From positions 3,155,758-3,219,757 of the forward strand of contig NW_024720773.1 of assembly GCF_018991925.1 (NCBI RefSeq): a stretch of DNA of 64,000 bases. The letters run 5' to 3'. Both the position numbers and the translations under genes were made by a program. This DNA comes from Homarus americanus (lineage: Eukaryota; Arthropoda; Malacostraca; Decapoda; Nephropidae). This document shows positions 11,091-23,710 of the stretch, piece by piece; within the stretch, counting starts at the first letter, position 1; each line of letters begins with the position of its first letter. A model generated the notes under the pieces. The model was given only the letters and a program-made list of their open reading frames with translations. It was not told where the DNA came from and made no database searches.

Positions 11091-11345
11091 ATCAAGGTGT
11101 AGAGTGTCGTTCGGGATGTACTGTAGAGTGTCGTCCAGGGTGTATTGTAGTGTCGTCCTGGGTGTAATATACTGTAGAGTGTCGTCCAGGGTGTATTGTA
11201 GTGTCGTCCTGGGTGTAATATACTGTAGAGTGTCGTCCAGGGTGTAATGTAGTGTCGTCCAGGGTGTAATGTAGTGTCGTCCAGGGTGTAATGTAGTGTC
11301 GTCCAGGGTGTAATGTAGTGTCGTCCAGGGTGTACTGTAGTGTCT
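11091..11345. repeat. 22-bp minisatellite derived from LINE RT coding DNA
   Basis: Units of GTGTCGTCCAGGGTGTAATG with TA added, plus longer variants carrying ATACTGTAGA, repeat about eleven times. The same words occur once in the CR1-like RT at about 12738-12770 (GGGTGTATTGTAGTGTCGTC). There, on the minus strand, they encode a TPWTTLQYTLERL segment. The array is therefore a local amplification of a LINE coding piece. Confidence 0.8.
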
Positions 11346-11357
11346 TTTACTTGCTTT

Positions 11358-11680
11358 TACCTTTCATCCTCTTCACGACTGATCGGTTCTTTAGCCGCTT
11401 GGGCGATCGGTTACGCAAGTCCAGAAATCTGTGAGGGCAAACTTTTTCGGAGTGATGGTTGAAAACTCTTGGAACAATCTACCAGAGAGTGGTGTGACGG
11501 CACCGAGTGTGAGCTCTTTCAAGACAAGACTTGACCAACACTGGAGCGGGTTCAGGCACATTCAGGAGCCGGTGCATGCCCAGTATTTGCCAACAGTGCG
11601 TGACAGAGACGTGACCGATCGCCCGGGCGGCTAGCGAGCCGATCTTTTGGTGAAGAAGATAAATGAAAAGGAAAAGTAAT
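11358..11680 (+). pseudogene. CR1-like LINE 3' coding end and 3' UTR
   Basis: After a short piece of the same 3' UTR in reverse (11358-11415), the plus strand encodes a VENSWNNLPES motif, then SVSSFKTRLDQHWSGF and EPVHAQYLPTVR (11460-11600). Non-coding sequence with GACCGATCGCCCGGGCGGC and a purine-rich end near 11680 follows. This is the terminal domain of a CR1-like LINE. The 3' UTR is partly repeated at 11683-11740. Only the last ~65 codons remain. Confidence 0.8.
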
Positions 11681-11682
11681 CA

Positions 11683-12790
11683 GAGACGTGACCGATCGCC
11701 CAAGCGGCTAACAAGCCGATCAGTGGCGAAGAGGATAAAAGTAAATGTAAGTCTATGTTACGCACTGTTGGCAAGTACTGGGAATGCACTGACTCCTGAA
11801 TGTATTTGAACCCGCTCCAGTGATTGTCAAGTCTGGTTTTGAAAGAGCTTACACTCAGTGCCGTCACTAAACTCTCTGGCAGATTGTTCCAAGAGTTCAC
11901 AACTCACACTCCGAAAATGTTTTCCCTCACAGTTTTCTGTGCTTGCGGCTTCTTCAATCTTGAGCTGTGACCCCTTGTGGGGCGAGCGTCCGCCAGCTCC
12001 AGGTAAGGGCACTCGACTGAGTAATGCCATTTGAGATGTTTATACACCTCATTTAGGTCACTCCTTGCCCGTCTGTAGTATAAGCTAGGAGATTTCAGGC
12101 TTTCTAATCTCTCAGGGTAGCTGAGGTGCCGAAGTGCAGGCACCAGTCTGGTGGCCCTCCTTTGAACATTTTCAATCAACTGACAGTCCCTAGCATATCT
12201 CGGGTCATTGCGAGAAGAAGGTGAATCAGGCAACTAAATTATTAGGTCTTATAAGAACTTCAGCTCGTTGTCAACATACACACCCAGGTCCTTTTCACAT
12301 TCAGTTTCAATTAATGCAGTTTCTTCGTCCCGTTGGAACATATGATATGCCTCCTTACCGCTGGTACGACCCAGGTGCAACCTCTTACACTTCGTGACAT
12401 TGAATCTTAGCAGCCATTTCTTCGTCCATTCTTGAAGCTCACAGAGATCCTTCTGCAGCTCTTCACAGTCTGCTTGGTTCTTAATTTCCCGAAATAACTT
12501 GACGCCATCTACAAATATTAGTATGGAGGAATGTACAGCGTCAGACATTTCATTTATGAAGAAAACAAACAACAGCGGACCAATACACTGCCCTGTGGTA
12601 CCCAGCTTGTGACGGATACACATGATGATTTCGTGCCATTAATCACCACACACTGCTTGCGGTTATGGAGAAAGTCTTCGATCCACGCTAGGACATTTCC
12701 CCGAATCCCGCACCCTTCCAGTTTAATTTTCAGCCTTTCCAGGGTGTATTGTAGTGTCGTCCAGGGTGTAGTAAACCTTGACACTTCAGT
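11683..12790 (-). pseudogene. CR1-like LINE RT, 5'-truncated
   Basis: Lying tail-to-tail with the previous fragment, the minus strand encodes an RT in several frames. A palm segment with VPQGSVL (12600) stands where PQGSVLGP is expected. ILIFVDGVKLF (about 12510) corresponds to the catalytic F-A-D-D, so one aspartate is replaced by glycine. Thumb sequence ends DLGVYVDNELKFL (12250). After a shift come ENVQRRATRLVP, SWNNLPESLVTAL and SVHSQYLPTV. Frameshifts and the altered catalytic motif make it inactive. Unit B carries a shorter diverged copy at 23328-23700. Confidence 0.8.
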
Positions 12791-13800
12791 CTTAATATAC
12801 CAATCATTTTGTGTTGGTACTACACGATAGCTCTCTCTCTCTCTTTACTTTACTATAACGGGATGTAGCGAAACATTCATAGAAAATGGTAAAATATTCA
12901 GGTAACCTCAACTATAACTAAACCATAAGCGTTACAGATTATTTTTAAACTTAAAATTTCTTATATATCTGATAGATTCACTTTCTAATTATATTTATTA
13001 CTTATAATAATTGTTCATGTACTTTTTATTATTTATTTCCACTTTACACGTCTTTTAAACTCTTGTTATTCCGTTATAAATTATTTACATATACTTTTTA
13101 CTTATATATGTCAGTCATACTTACGTATTTATTTAGTCTTGATATATTATTTACTTAAAACAGTTACGTCTACTTACACATGGCAATTATAAATCACTTT
13201 AGGGATAGTGATAAGACCTCACTGTACAGGTGCAGTGAGTGACGTGAGAGGTCGTGGTAGTGAGAAAATGACTCTCTCTCTCTCTTCCCCCCAAATGGAA
13301 TTAATTGTAATACTCAAATTCAAAAAATAAATAAACAAATAACCTCATAAAAATTTCTTTGTTATACATACATGAGTAAGATTGGGTTTAATGAAGTTAG
13401 TTTTTTTTTTTTTTTTATATATAGTAAATAACTTGGAGGCTCGCTTGACTGTGTTTACAGTGACTTACAGTAGTGGGGGCTGGAAGTTGTACCATGGAGG
13501 GTCTCTTGTCCAAGTACGTCCACAATTTTATCATATTTTTTTTATGTTGATTATTACTTTATTTATGTCATATATTGGTTGTGTGATGTTATCGAAGAGA
13601 TACGTTACTTATTAATGATGTTAACTATCAGTAAACAGGAGTTGTGTTAAGCTCGTCTCCCCTCCGCTGATAACCTATAGATATTATCTAACCTGAAGTT
13701 ATTGCTTCATGTCTGTGTCATGTAGAACTACCGTATCTTCTACCACAGAAAGATATCCATTATGATGCAGTACAGTGTCTGTCAGTCTGTAAGTTTGATG
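12790..13800. other. AT-rich non-coding stretch of unit A
   Basis: No gene recognised. It contains short (CT)n runs at 12830 and 13270, a T17 tract near 13400 and generally AT-rich DNA. The 12840-13140 part is almost unchanged in unit B at 23760-24060. The 13330-13620 part differs from B (24140-24330) mainly by T in A where B has C. Confidence 0.7.
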
Positions 13801-13804
13801 CTAG

Positions 13805-14500
13805 TGTGTGTGTGTAGGGTAGCTCTTGAGCACAGTACTCAGGATGTATTGTATCCGGTCATGTGTGTGTACATACCTGCACATTGTGTACATAACTGAA
13901 CATGTGTGTGTACATACCTGCACATTGTGTACATAACTGTACATGTGTGTGTATATACCTGCACATTGTGTACATAACTGTACATGTGTGTGTACATACT
14001 TGTATGTACATAACTGTAGATGAGTGTACATAACTGTACATGTGTATACATAACTGTACACGTGTGTACATAACTGTACATGAGTGTACATACCTGTACA
14101 TGTGTGTACATAACTGTGCACGTGTGTACATAACTGTACATGAGTGTACATAACTGTACATAACTGTACACTTGTGTACATAACAGTAAATGTGTATACA
14201 AAACTGTACATGTGTGTATATAACTCTACATGTGTGTACATAATTGTACATGATTGTACATGAGTGTACATAATTGTATACTCATCTACATAACTGTACA
14301 CGTGTGTACATAACAGTACATGTGTATACAAATCTGTACATATGTGTACATAACTGTACATGTGTATACATAACAGTACATGTGTATACAAAACTGTACA
14401 TATGTGTACATAACTGTACACGTGTGTACATAACAGTACATGTGTATACAAAACTGTACATATGTGTACATAAATGTACATGTGTGTGCTGCACATTATG
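13805..14500. repeat. ~20-bp TAACTGTACATGTGTGTACA minisatellite
   Basis: About 34 imperfect copies of TAACTGTACATGTGTGTACA, with an early sub-array of ~55-bp units containing CCTGCACATTGTGTACATAA. The unit is largely self-complementary around TGTACA and GTACAT, so single strands could fold. A reduced version is in unit B at 24345-24830. Confidence 0.92.
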
Positions 14501-14506
14501 GATCCA

Positions 14507-14870
14507 CAACCCACCATCACCCACCACCACCCACCCCTGGCCACCACCCACCCCCTAGCCCACCCACCCTTAGCCCCACCACCCACCCCTGGCCCACCAC
14601 CCACCCCTGGCCCACCACTGGCCCTGCCACCCAGCCCCACCCCACCCTGGCCCACCACCAGCCCCCCCACCCACCCCTAGCCCACCACTGACCCACCACC
14701 CACCACTGGCCCACCACCTACCACTGGCCCACCACCCACCACTGGTCCATCACCCACCACTGGCCCAAGACCCACCACCGGCCCACCACCCACCACTGAC
14801 ACCACCCACCAACCACCCACCACTGACACACCACCTACCACCACCCACCACCACCCATCACCTCAACTCA
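14507..14870. repeat. CCACCACCCACCACTGGCC repeat block
   Basis: A cytosine-rich block with units around CCACCACCCACCACTGGCC, merging into the CTGACACACCACC type near 14790-14840. It separates the GTACAT array from a LINE endonuclease remnant. The same block is at 24830-25215 in unit B. Confidence 0.9.
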
Positions 14871-14879
14871 AGTTGTCAC

Positions 14880-15505
14880 GCGCTTTTCTCTGAAGCCAGA
14901 CACATATATGTGTAGAGATTTATTTTGGGGGGATTGCCCCCAAGGGGGCTAGTTTATTGGGCACCCCCTTACATCCTGTGCAAGGTGAAGCGCAGAAGCA
15001 TTTACAGCGCCCATCTGGGAAGCATGTGGAGTTCATGCTTGCCTTTATGACTCGTGCATTAAGGGCGTAAAAGCCTGAAGGGTCATGGGTTTTGTCAGCA
15101 AGTTACATAAAGTGACAGAATGATGAGTGTGTGGGGGGGAAATTTCCCTAAACAATTTATCTGCTTATGACAAAGCGTGGCAGGTCCCTAATAATGCCAA
15201 GTGCCAGGCCACAGCCATAGGCATTGACAGTATTGAGGGACATACCTTTTAGTGTGATTGTGATGGCGTGTACGTCGGTAGTGTCGGCTTCAAAGGGGAC
15301 GTCGAGAAGTTGGTAGGGGACGTCCTTCTTGGTGTAGATACGTAGTCCACTAGCATGTCCACATGGTGGTCAATTGATGTGGAGAACTGGAGTGGATGGG
15401 CCCCAGGTGCCGGCATGCCGGTGGGGGACGGGGAGCCGGGGGTGGTGTCCTCGGGTCCATGAGAGCGCGGTGGGTGGACAAGGGCAGCCAGGCACGGGGC
15501 AGGCT
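14880..15505 (-). pseudogene. LINE ORF2 endonuclease N-terminal fragment
   Basis: On the minus strand, about 15380-15190 gives GLRIYTKKDVPYQLL, then ADTTDVHAITITL and a VNAYG strand. This resembles the early beta strands of a LINE AP-like endonuclease, in which a hydrophobic pair of strands ends in V-N-x-Y. Upstream (15500-15390) is a Pro/Ser-rich linker. With the ORF1-like remnant at 15960-17420 on the same strand, it looks like one LINE interrupted by the plus-strand 3' end between them. It is broken by the CCACC block on its 3' side. Confidence 0.5.
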
Positions 15506-15957
15506 CGGTATGGACGTCAGCACCCTGGCCAGCAGAATCTGGCAAAAGATAGAACGATCAGAGCAAGAACTCCTTCAAAGACTCCCACCAGATAACGACA
15601 ACAACCATACATGGTTCCCAAAAAGTTACCAAATCTCAATAGGTCCATTACCACCTCCAATCTACATGGCCAGGCAATAGACAACCTCCCTAGACCAGCA
15701 TCCGCCAGTAGGGTCGGCGGAATATGAAATAAGGCCCTTAAAACACCCATATATGGGACAGGGTAGGCTGTCTAGTGCCTGTACAACAGACAATAACTAA
15801 CCCATGACACAACCCTAACACACTATTAGCTTAGCTAGGCGGTCAGCCCACCCTCTCTTACCTCCTCCTAAATTTCTTCAATTTCCGAACTATAACTTCC
15901 TTCCCCCACCTCTAATCTTCTTTCACCCCTCCTTTCTCTACACACACAAAAAAAAAG
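15505..15957 (+). mobile_element. 5'-truncated LINE 3' end with poly(A)
   Basis: The plus strand encodes LASRIWQKIERSEQELLQRL followed by a PDNDNNHTWFPKSYQ segment (15525-15640), then a ~300-bp 3' UTR and A9 at 15948-15956. The same coding end and UTR occur at 25780-26190 and at 40570-41014. There the sequence joins a recognisable LINE RT, so this is a truncated copy of that family. It sits between two parts of a minus-strand LINE and is probably an insertion into it. Confidence 0.8.
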
Positions 15958-15959
15958 CA

Positions 15960-17420
15960 GTGGTGCAAGGCGGCGGTGGAGTAGGCCGTGAGCATGAGGG
16001 TCACACAGAGGGTCTACCAGGTTGTATCAAACCAGAAGAGGGGGGTGACTGGGTAGCAGCTGGAGACAGGGGTAGTCTGTGTAGGTTGGAGATGGCAGTA
16101 CAGAGTGTATCAAAGAGTCTTTCAATACGGTTGATAAATCCGTGTAAGAGGGATATGATCTGCGTCGTGTCATCTGAGGGGAGTTATGGGGGGGCACCGG
16201 TGGGAGCACATGGCCTGACAGTGTCAGAGTAGAGACGGGGAGGAGGCCCAGTAGTAGTTGAGTTAGGAGACGGCCGGGACTGCTGTGTTGCAGCCAGGTA
16301 AGGCCAGGCAGGGGCAGGTGTTGTTGAAGAAAGCGTTGCTGGAAACAAAGGGGACGCAGAGGGATGTGGCTCGGTAGGCTGGGGGAGAGGTTGAGGTTGA
16401 CACAGCCTTCGGAAATTCTCTTCTCCTGGGACAGACGGACGTTTGGGGCATTGTCGTGAGTCAGTATTGCGCCAGCCACCACAATTACAACTCCTGGGGT
16501 CAGCAACATAGCCCACACCACCCCCATTGAGGTGGTCTTTGATTTTTTGAGTACAGCTGAAGGAGTGATGGTTACGTGAACAGAAGCGACATCTGGGACG
16601 ATCACGTCGGCAGCAGGTGGTGAAGGTGTGACCCCAATGGGAGCAGTTGACACAAAAAGCAGGCCCTGGGTGATAGATTTCTGCATACAGTGGTTGGGCA
16701 CTCCCTACCTCCCCTTCCATTTAACTATGACAGCTGCTTGTGGGGTCTTCCCTCGGTAGTGTCGATGTATCCTGAGTATACTTGGATTAAAGTTACGAGC
16801 ATCTTCGACTTCAGCGTATAGGGGGAACTGTTTAACTAGGATGTGGCAACATTCCGCTGCGTTAGCAGGAGGAGGCACGAGGACAACCCCGTCAAATCCA
16901 ACAGTACTAAATGTTTCATAGACCTCAGGTGTCTAACACTTGATAAAGTTATGGTTCTTACCTTTTCGGAATTGAATGGTGAGACCGTGTTGTCTCAAAT
17001 ACTTTGTTGTCCAATTAAACCGTTCCTCGGCGGTTTTCAATGAGTCCTTGGGGAAGTGCAGATGCAATTTTCTTGGTTGGTTGGCAGAGGGGTGGGTGGC
17101 GAGGGGAAGCTCACTGCCCTTGGCATTGGTGTTGCCACTCCGGCAAGTGTTTGCTATAGAAACATTACTCTTACTGTCACTATCACTGAGGTCTGACTCT
17201 TGCAGGCTGTGGGATGCACTATGACTATCCGTCTCAGAAATGTCTGTATCCATGAAAGAGGGGACGCCTCTTCTGGGGCGCTTACGTCGACCCCCCTCAT
17301 CGCTGGCAACACATGCCGGCGAAGGGGTAGGGAGAGACTGAGGTGGCCTTTGTGTGACGATCGGGAGGACACGTCTGTCCCCTTACGTGGTCAGACCGCG
17401 AATGTCATATGCTTACCTTG
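15960..17420 (-). pseudogene. LINE ORF1 with CCHC zinc knuckles
   Basis: The minus strand encodes an ORF1/gag-like protein in shifting frames. An N-terminal part from about 17420 is rich in Ser/Asp (SDSDSKSNVSI). A middle part reads RFNWTTKYLRQHGLTIQF (17010-16960), resembling the nucleic-acid-binding core of such proteins. Near 16650-16540 come zinc knuckles CVNCSHWGHTFTTC (C-x2-C-x4-H-x4-C) and CRFCSRNHHSFSC, then a damaged third CNCGG...QCP. A Pro-rich tail follows. ORF1 proteins coat the LINE RNA. Frame changes at about 16930 and 16720 make it inactive. Confidence 0.75.
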
Positions 17421-17424
17421 TTGA

Positions 17425-18240
17425 CCGGGGTGTCAAGGTCAAACTATTGTGGATCCCCTCTCACATTGGCCTTATAAAACATGACAGAGTTGATGCCCTC
17501 GCCAAACTCGCGTCTAACAAAGACACTGTTGAATACAATTTGGGTCTGTCATAAAGAACCCTTAAAACTGTAATTAGGATAGAACTTATTGATGAATTTT
17601 ACGCAAGTAGACAAGTGCAAACAGGCACTAGTCGATCCATAGTTTACCATGATGAAATGTATCAAGTGAAACATGTATATGGAGCAAGTAACAAGATCAC
17701 GAGATTACAAGATGTTGTAACCGCTAGATTAAGGTTAGGATATAAGTACCTCTGGCAGTATGTTCCTCAAGCAGATGTAAACAAGACTAAATGTAAAGTG
17801 GCCAGACATATGGCTACACACTTGAACACTACGTCCTCGACTATGTGAAAATAAAACCTTTTAGGGACAGATCCAAGCACACTGTGTGTGAAATGGGACA
17901 ACACTTCATCTCTACTAGCAAGATAGCCGACATATTAAGAATGTAGCCACTTTTTTGCACTTAGTAACTATACAGTATCAGTTCTCATGTATAGAACCAA
18001 ATACACAATGTGCTTGAATACTTCTCACGCAAATGTGAATAACAAAGTGGACGGCCAGACAAACTGCCTCACACGCCTGTAATTGAAATACTGTGTAACA
18101 TTCAATGCCATAATATCCTGACCACGGGGGTTAATTATTATGACCCGTTGTAAACTCTACTCTGAAATCCTTTTGCACTACCGCTCACAGGATGAGTGTG
18201 GGGTGCACAATAAAGAAGCCTCTGTAAGCGGCAAAATCAA
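17425..18240 (+). pseudogene. LINE RNase H C-terminal end and 3' UTR
   Basis: The plus strand encodes LLWIPSHIGLIKHDRVDALA, the last RNase H strand and helix with the conserved His and Asp. After stops come KITRLQDVVTARLRLGYKYL and a degraded cysteine region. The same order appears in the LINE at 50175-50930. The 3' UTR has AATAAA at 18209-18214 and runs directly into the CCACC array. It faces the ORF1 remnant head to head at about 17420. The first RNase H catalytic residues are missing. Confidence 0.75.
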
Positions 18241-18244
18241 ATCA

Positions 18245-21200
18245 CTGACACACCACCCACCACCCACCACCATCCAACACTGACACACCACCTACCACCA
18301 CCCACCACTGACACACTACCTACCACTACCCACCACTGACACACCACCTACCACCATCCACCACTGACACACTACCTACCACCACCCCCCACTGACACAC
18401 CACCTACCACCATCCACCACTGACACACCACCCACCACCATCCACCACTGACACACCACCCACCACCACCCCACTGACACACCCCACCCACCACTGACAC
18501 ACCACCACCATCCACCACTGACACACCACACCACCATCCACCACCACCACCACCACTGACACACCACCACCCCACCACCACTGCCCCACCCCACCACCAC
18601 CCACCACTGAACACACCACCACACCACCCACCACTGCACACCCCCCACCCACCACTGACACACCACCCACCACCATCCACCACTGACACACCCCACCCAC
18701 CACCAACCACTGACACACCACCCACCACCACCCACCACTGAACCACCACCACCACCACCCACCACTGACACACACCACCACCCACCACTGACACACCACC
18801 TACCACCACCCACCACTGACACACTACCTACCACCACCCACCACTGACACCACCACCCACCACCGACACCCACCACCAACCCCACCGACACACCACCCAC
18901 CACCACCGACAGCAACCACCCACCATCCACCACCGACACACCACCCCACCACCCACCACTGACAACTACCAACCACCCCACCACTGACACACACCACCAC
19001 CACCACCCACCACAGACACACCCACACCACCCACCACCGACACCACACCACCACCCACCACTGACACAACCCCACCACCCACCACTGACACACCAACCCA
19101 CCAACCCACCACTGACACACACCACCACCACCCACCACTGACACACCACACACCAACCCACCACTGACACACCACCTACCACCACCCACCACTGACACAC
19201 TCACCTACCACCACCACCACTGACACACTACCACCATCCACCACCACCACCACCACCCACCACCCACCACCACCCACCACACACCCACCACTGACACACC
19301 ACCACGACCACCACCAACCACTGACACACCACCACCACCAACCCACCACTGACAACACACACACCAACCCACCACTGACACAACCACCACCACCCACCAC
19401 TGACACACCACACCACCACCACCCCCACCACCACCCACCACTGACACCACTCACCACCACCCACCACTGACACACACCACCCACCCCACCACCACTGACA
19501 CACACTCCCCACCACCCACCACTGACACACCACCTACCACCACCCACCACTGACACCCACCCAACCACCAACCCACCACACACCACCAACCCCTACACAC
19601 CACCCCACCCACCACCCACCACCCCACCAACCCAACACACCACCCCACCACCACCCACCACACACCACCACCCCCCCTACACCCCACCCCCCCACTGACA
19701 CACACCAACCACCCACCACCACCGACACCACCACCCACCACCAACCACCACCTGACACGCCACCACCACCACCCACCACTGACACACCACCCACCACCAA
19801 CCCACCACTGACACTAACTCACCTACCACCACCCACCACTGACACACCGCCACCACCCACCACCACACACAGCCACCACCACCACACCACTGACACACCC
19901 CACCACCACCCACTGACACACCACCCACCACCATCCCACCACACACCACCCACCACCACCCACCACTGACACAACCAACCACTGACACACCACCCACCAC
20001 CCCACACACCCACCTACCAACCCCCACCGACACACCACCCCACCCACTGACACACACCACACCCACCACCACCCACCACCACACACCACCCACCACCCAC
20101 CCACTGACACACCACCACCCACCACTGACACACCACCCACCACCACCCACCACCCACACACCACCACCACCATCCTCCACCACACACCACCCACCACCAT
20201 CCCACCACTGACACACCACCCACCACCACCTCCACTGACCACACCACCACCCACCACCCACCACTGACACACCACCACCTCCACTGACACACCACCACCC
20301 ACCACACCACCACTGACACACCACCACCCACCACCCACCACCCACCACTGACACACCACCACCCTCCATTGACACACCACCACCCACCACTGACACACCA
20401 CCACCCACCACTGACACCACCACCCACCACTGACACACCACCCACTCACCCACCTTCCCACTGACACACCACCACCCACCCCACTGACACACCACTGACC
20501 ACCACTGACACACCACCCACCACCGACCACCACCGACACACCACCCACCACCACCCACCACCGACACACCACCCACAACCACCCACACACCACCCACCAC
20601 CACCCACCGACACACCACCACCACCCACCACTGACACACCACCCACCACCACCCAACCACTGACACACCACCCACCACCACCCACCACTGAGACACCACC
20701 CACCACCACCCACCACCCACACACCACCCACCCACCCACCACCGACACACCACCACCTCCACTGACAACACCACCTCCACTGACACACCACCCACCACCA
20801 CCCACCACTGACACACCACCCACCACCACCCACCACTGACACACCACCTACCACCACCCACCACTCAAACATCACCCACCACCACCCACCACCGACACAC
20901 CACCCACCACCACCACTGACACACCACCTACCACCACCTCCAATCACACACCACCACCCTCCACTGACACACCACCACCCACCACCGACACACCACCACC
21001 CTCCACTGACACACCACCACCCACCCACTGACACACCACCCACCACCACCTCCCACTGGACACACACCACCACCCACCACTGACACACCACCACCCTCCA
21101 CACACCACCACCCACCACTGACACACCACCCACCCCCACCTCCACTGACACACCACACCTCCACTGACACACCACCACCCACCACTGACACACCACCTAC

Positions 21201-23155
21201 CACCACCCTCCACTGACACACCACCACCCACCACTGACACACCCACCACCCCACCACTGACACACACCACCCACCACCACCTTCCACTGACACACCACCA
21301 CCCTCCACTGACACACCACCACCCACCACTGACACACACCACCCACCACCACCCTCCACTGACACACCACCAACCACCACTGACACACCACCACCACCAC
21401 CAACCACTGGACACACTACCCACCACCATCCCACCACTGACACACCACCCACCACCACCTCCACTGACACACCCCACCCACCACTGACACACCACCTACC
21501 ACCATCCACCACTGACACACCACCTACCACCACCCTCCACTGACAGACCCACCCACCACTGACACACCACCCACCACCATCCACCACTGACACACCACCA
21601 CCACCATCCACCACTGACACACCATCTACCACCACCCACCACTGACACGCCACCCACCACCACCCACCACTGACAACAATACCTACCACCATCCACCACT
21701 GACGTTCCACCCACCACCACCCACCACTGAAACAACCACCACCACCACCCACCACTGACACACCACCCACCACCATCCACCACTGACACCCACCCACCAC
21801 CACCACCCTCCACTGACACACCCCCACCCACCACTGACACACCACCCACCACCACCAACCACCGGACACACCACCTACCACCATCCACTGACACACCACC
21901 CACCACCATCCACCACTGACACGCCACCTACCACCACCCACCACTGACACACTCACCTACCACCATCCACCACTGACACCCACCCACCACCACCTCCACT
22001 GACACACTCCCACCCACCACTGACACACCAACCCACCACCACCAACCACTGACACACTACCCACCACCATCCACCACTGACACACCACCCACCACCATCC
22101 ACCACTGACACTCACCACCACCATCCACCACTGACGTACCACCCACCACCACCCACCACTGACACACCACCCACCACCACCCAACCACCGACACACTTCC
22201 CACCACCACCACCAACAATCATCTACCACCACCCACCACCGACAACCATCTACCACCACCCACCACCGACACCACACACGACCACGCAACCACTGACACA
22301 CACACCACACACCACCACCCACCACGACACACCCACCCACCAACCCAACTGACACACCACCACCACCACCCACCACTGACACACCACACACCACCACCCA
22401 CCACTGACACACCACCCACCACCACCCACCACCAACACACCACCCACCACCACCCACCACTGACACACCACCCACCACCACCCACCACTGACACACCCAC
22501 ACACCCACCACCCTCCACTCAACACACCACACACCGACCCCACCCACCACTGACACACCACACACCACCCACCCACCAATGACACACCACCCACCACCAC
22601 CCAACCACTGACACACACCCACCACCACCACCCACCACTGACACACCACACACCACCACCCACCACTGACACACCACCCACCACCACCCACCACTGACAC
22701 ACTCCCACCACCCACCCAACCACTGACACACCACCCCCACCACCCCAACACCGACCACACACCACACACCACCACCCACCACTGCACACACCACTCCACC
22801 ACCACCCACCACTGACACACTTCCCACCACCACCCACCACTGACACACCCACCACCACCACCCACCACCGGACACACCACACACCACCACCCACCACTGA
22901 CACCACCCACCACCACCCACCACTGACACACCACACACCACCACCCACCACTGACACACACCACCCACCACCACCCACCACTGACACACCACACACCACC
23001 ACCCACCACTGACACACCACCCACCACCACCCACCACTGACACACTCCCACCACCACCCACCACTGATACACCACCCACCACCACCCACCACTGACACAC
23101 ACCACTACCACCACCCACCACTGACACGCTACCATCACCACCCACTACTGACACA
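18245..23155. repeat. ~24-bp CCACCACCCACCACTGACACA minisatellite, unit A
   Basis: About 4.9 kb of units such as CACCACCCACCACTGACACA with CCATCCACC, CCTACC and CCCTCC variants. It starts exactly at the end of the RNase H LINE 3' UTR (AATCACTGACACACCACC). Several sub-blocks recur in different orders, so the internal structure is probably higher-order. The strand lacks stops, producing many long Gly/Val/Trp/Cys frames that I do not accept as genes. Confidence 0.95.
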
Positions 23156-23227
23156 CCATACCACCACCAACGCTCGAGTATAAAGTCTCTGGTCGAGTAA
23201 GACAAAGTCCCCTGATCGAGTATAACA
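23156..23227. other. Short non-repeat edge before gap
   Basis: About 70 bp with the word GAGTATAA repeated three times (CTCGAGTATAAAGTC, GATCGAGTATAAC). It ends at the gap and I could not link it to a feature. Confidence 0.5.
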
Positions 23228-23327
23228 NNNNNNNNNNNNNNNNNNNNNNNNNNNNNNNNNNNNNNNNNNNNNNNNNNNNNNNNNNNNNNNNNNNNNNNNN
23301 NNNNNNNNNNNNNNNNNNNNNNNNNNN
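23228..23327. other. Assembly gap (100 N)
   Basis: Exactly 100 N. The sequence resuming at 23328 is the same kind of sequence as at about 12420. The gap therefore separates two copies of one block rather than unrelated DNA. Confidence 0.99.
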
Positions 23328-23710
23328 GTTACGTATTGCTGTCCATTTCTGAAGCTTCACAGAGATCCTTCTGCAGTTTCTTTTCGTTGTAGCCTGCTTG
23401 GTTTCACTTCGAACAATTCTGACGCCATCTACAAATATTAGTATGGGAGTGAATGTACAGCGTCGCATTACTTCATACTATGGTTGTCAACAGCTTTTAA
23501 TCAACACACCGCCCTGCGGTACCCAGCTTGCATTTACTAATATGATGCATTTCTGTGCCATTAATCACCAGCTACACCGCTTGCGTTTATGGTTGTCTTC
23601 GATCCAAGTTTGCATTTCATTTCCGAACTCGCACCTTCCAGCTCTTAATTCTTCAGCCTTTCCAGGGTGTTACTGTAGTGTCGTCCAGGTGTAGCAAACC
23701 GCACACTTCA
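23328..23710 (-). pseudogene. CR1-like LINE RT fragment, unit B
   Basis: A diverged copy of 12400-12780. On the minus strand the ILIFVDGV motif is retained near 23440, and downstream words such as CTTTCCAGGGTGT and GTAGTGTCGTCCAGG are present at 23655-23690. Many short insertions and deletions relative to unit A break every frame. Confidence 0.75.

Noticed and set aside
13801..14670. 289-codon frame of Tyr/Thr/His/Val/Cys repeats
   Set aside because: It is a by-product of the 20-bp GTACAT repeat and the CCACC block next to it.
19823..21196. 457-codon Gly/Val/Trp/Cys frame and similar ones across 18245-23155 and 28311-35875
   Set aside because: These are by-products of the stop-free CCACCACTGACACA unit; composition is dictated by the repeat.
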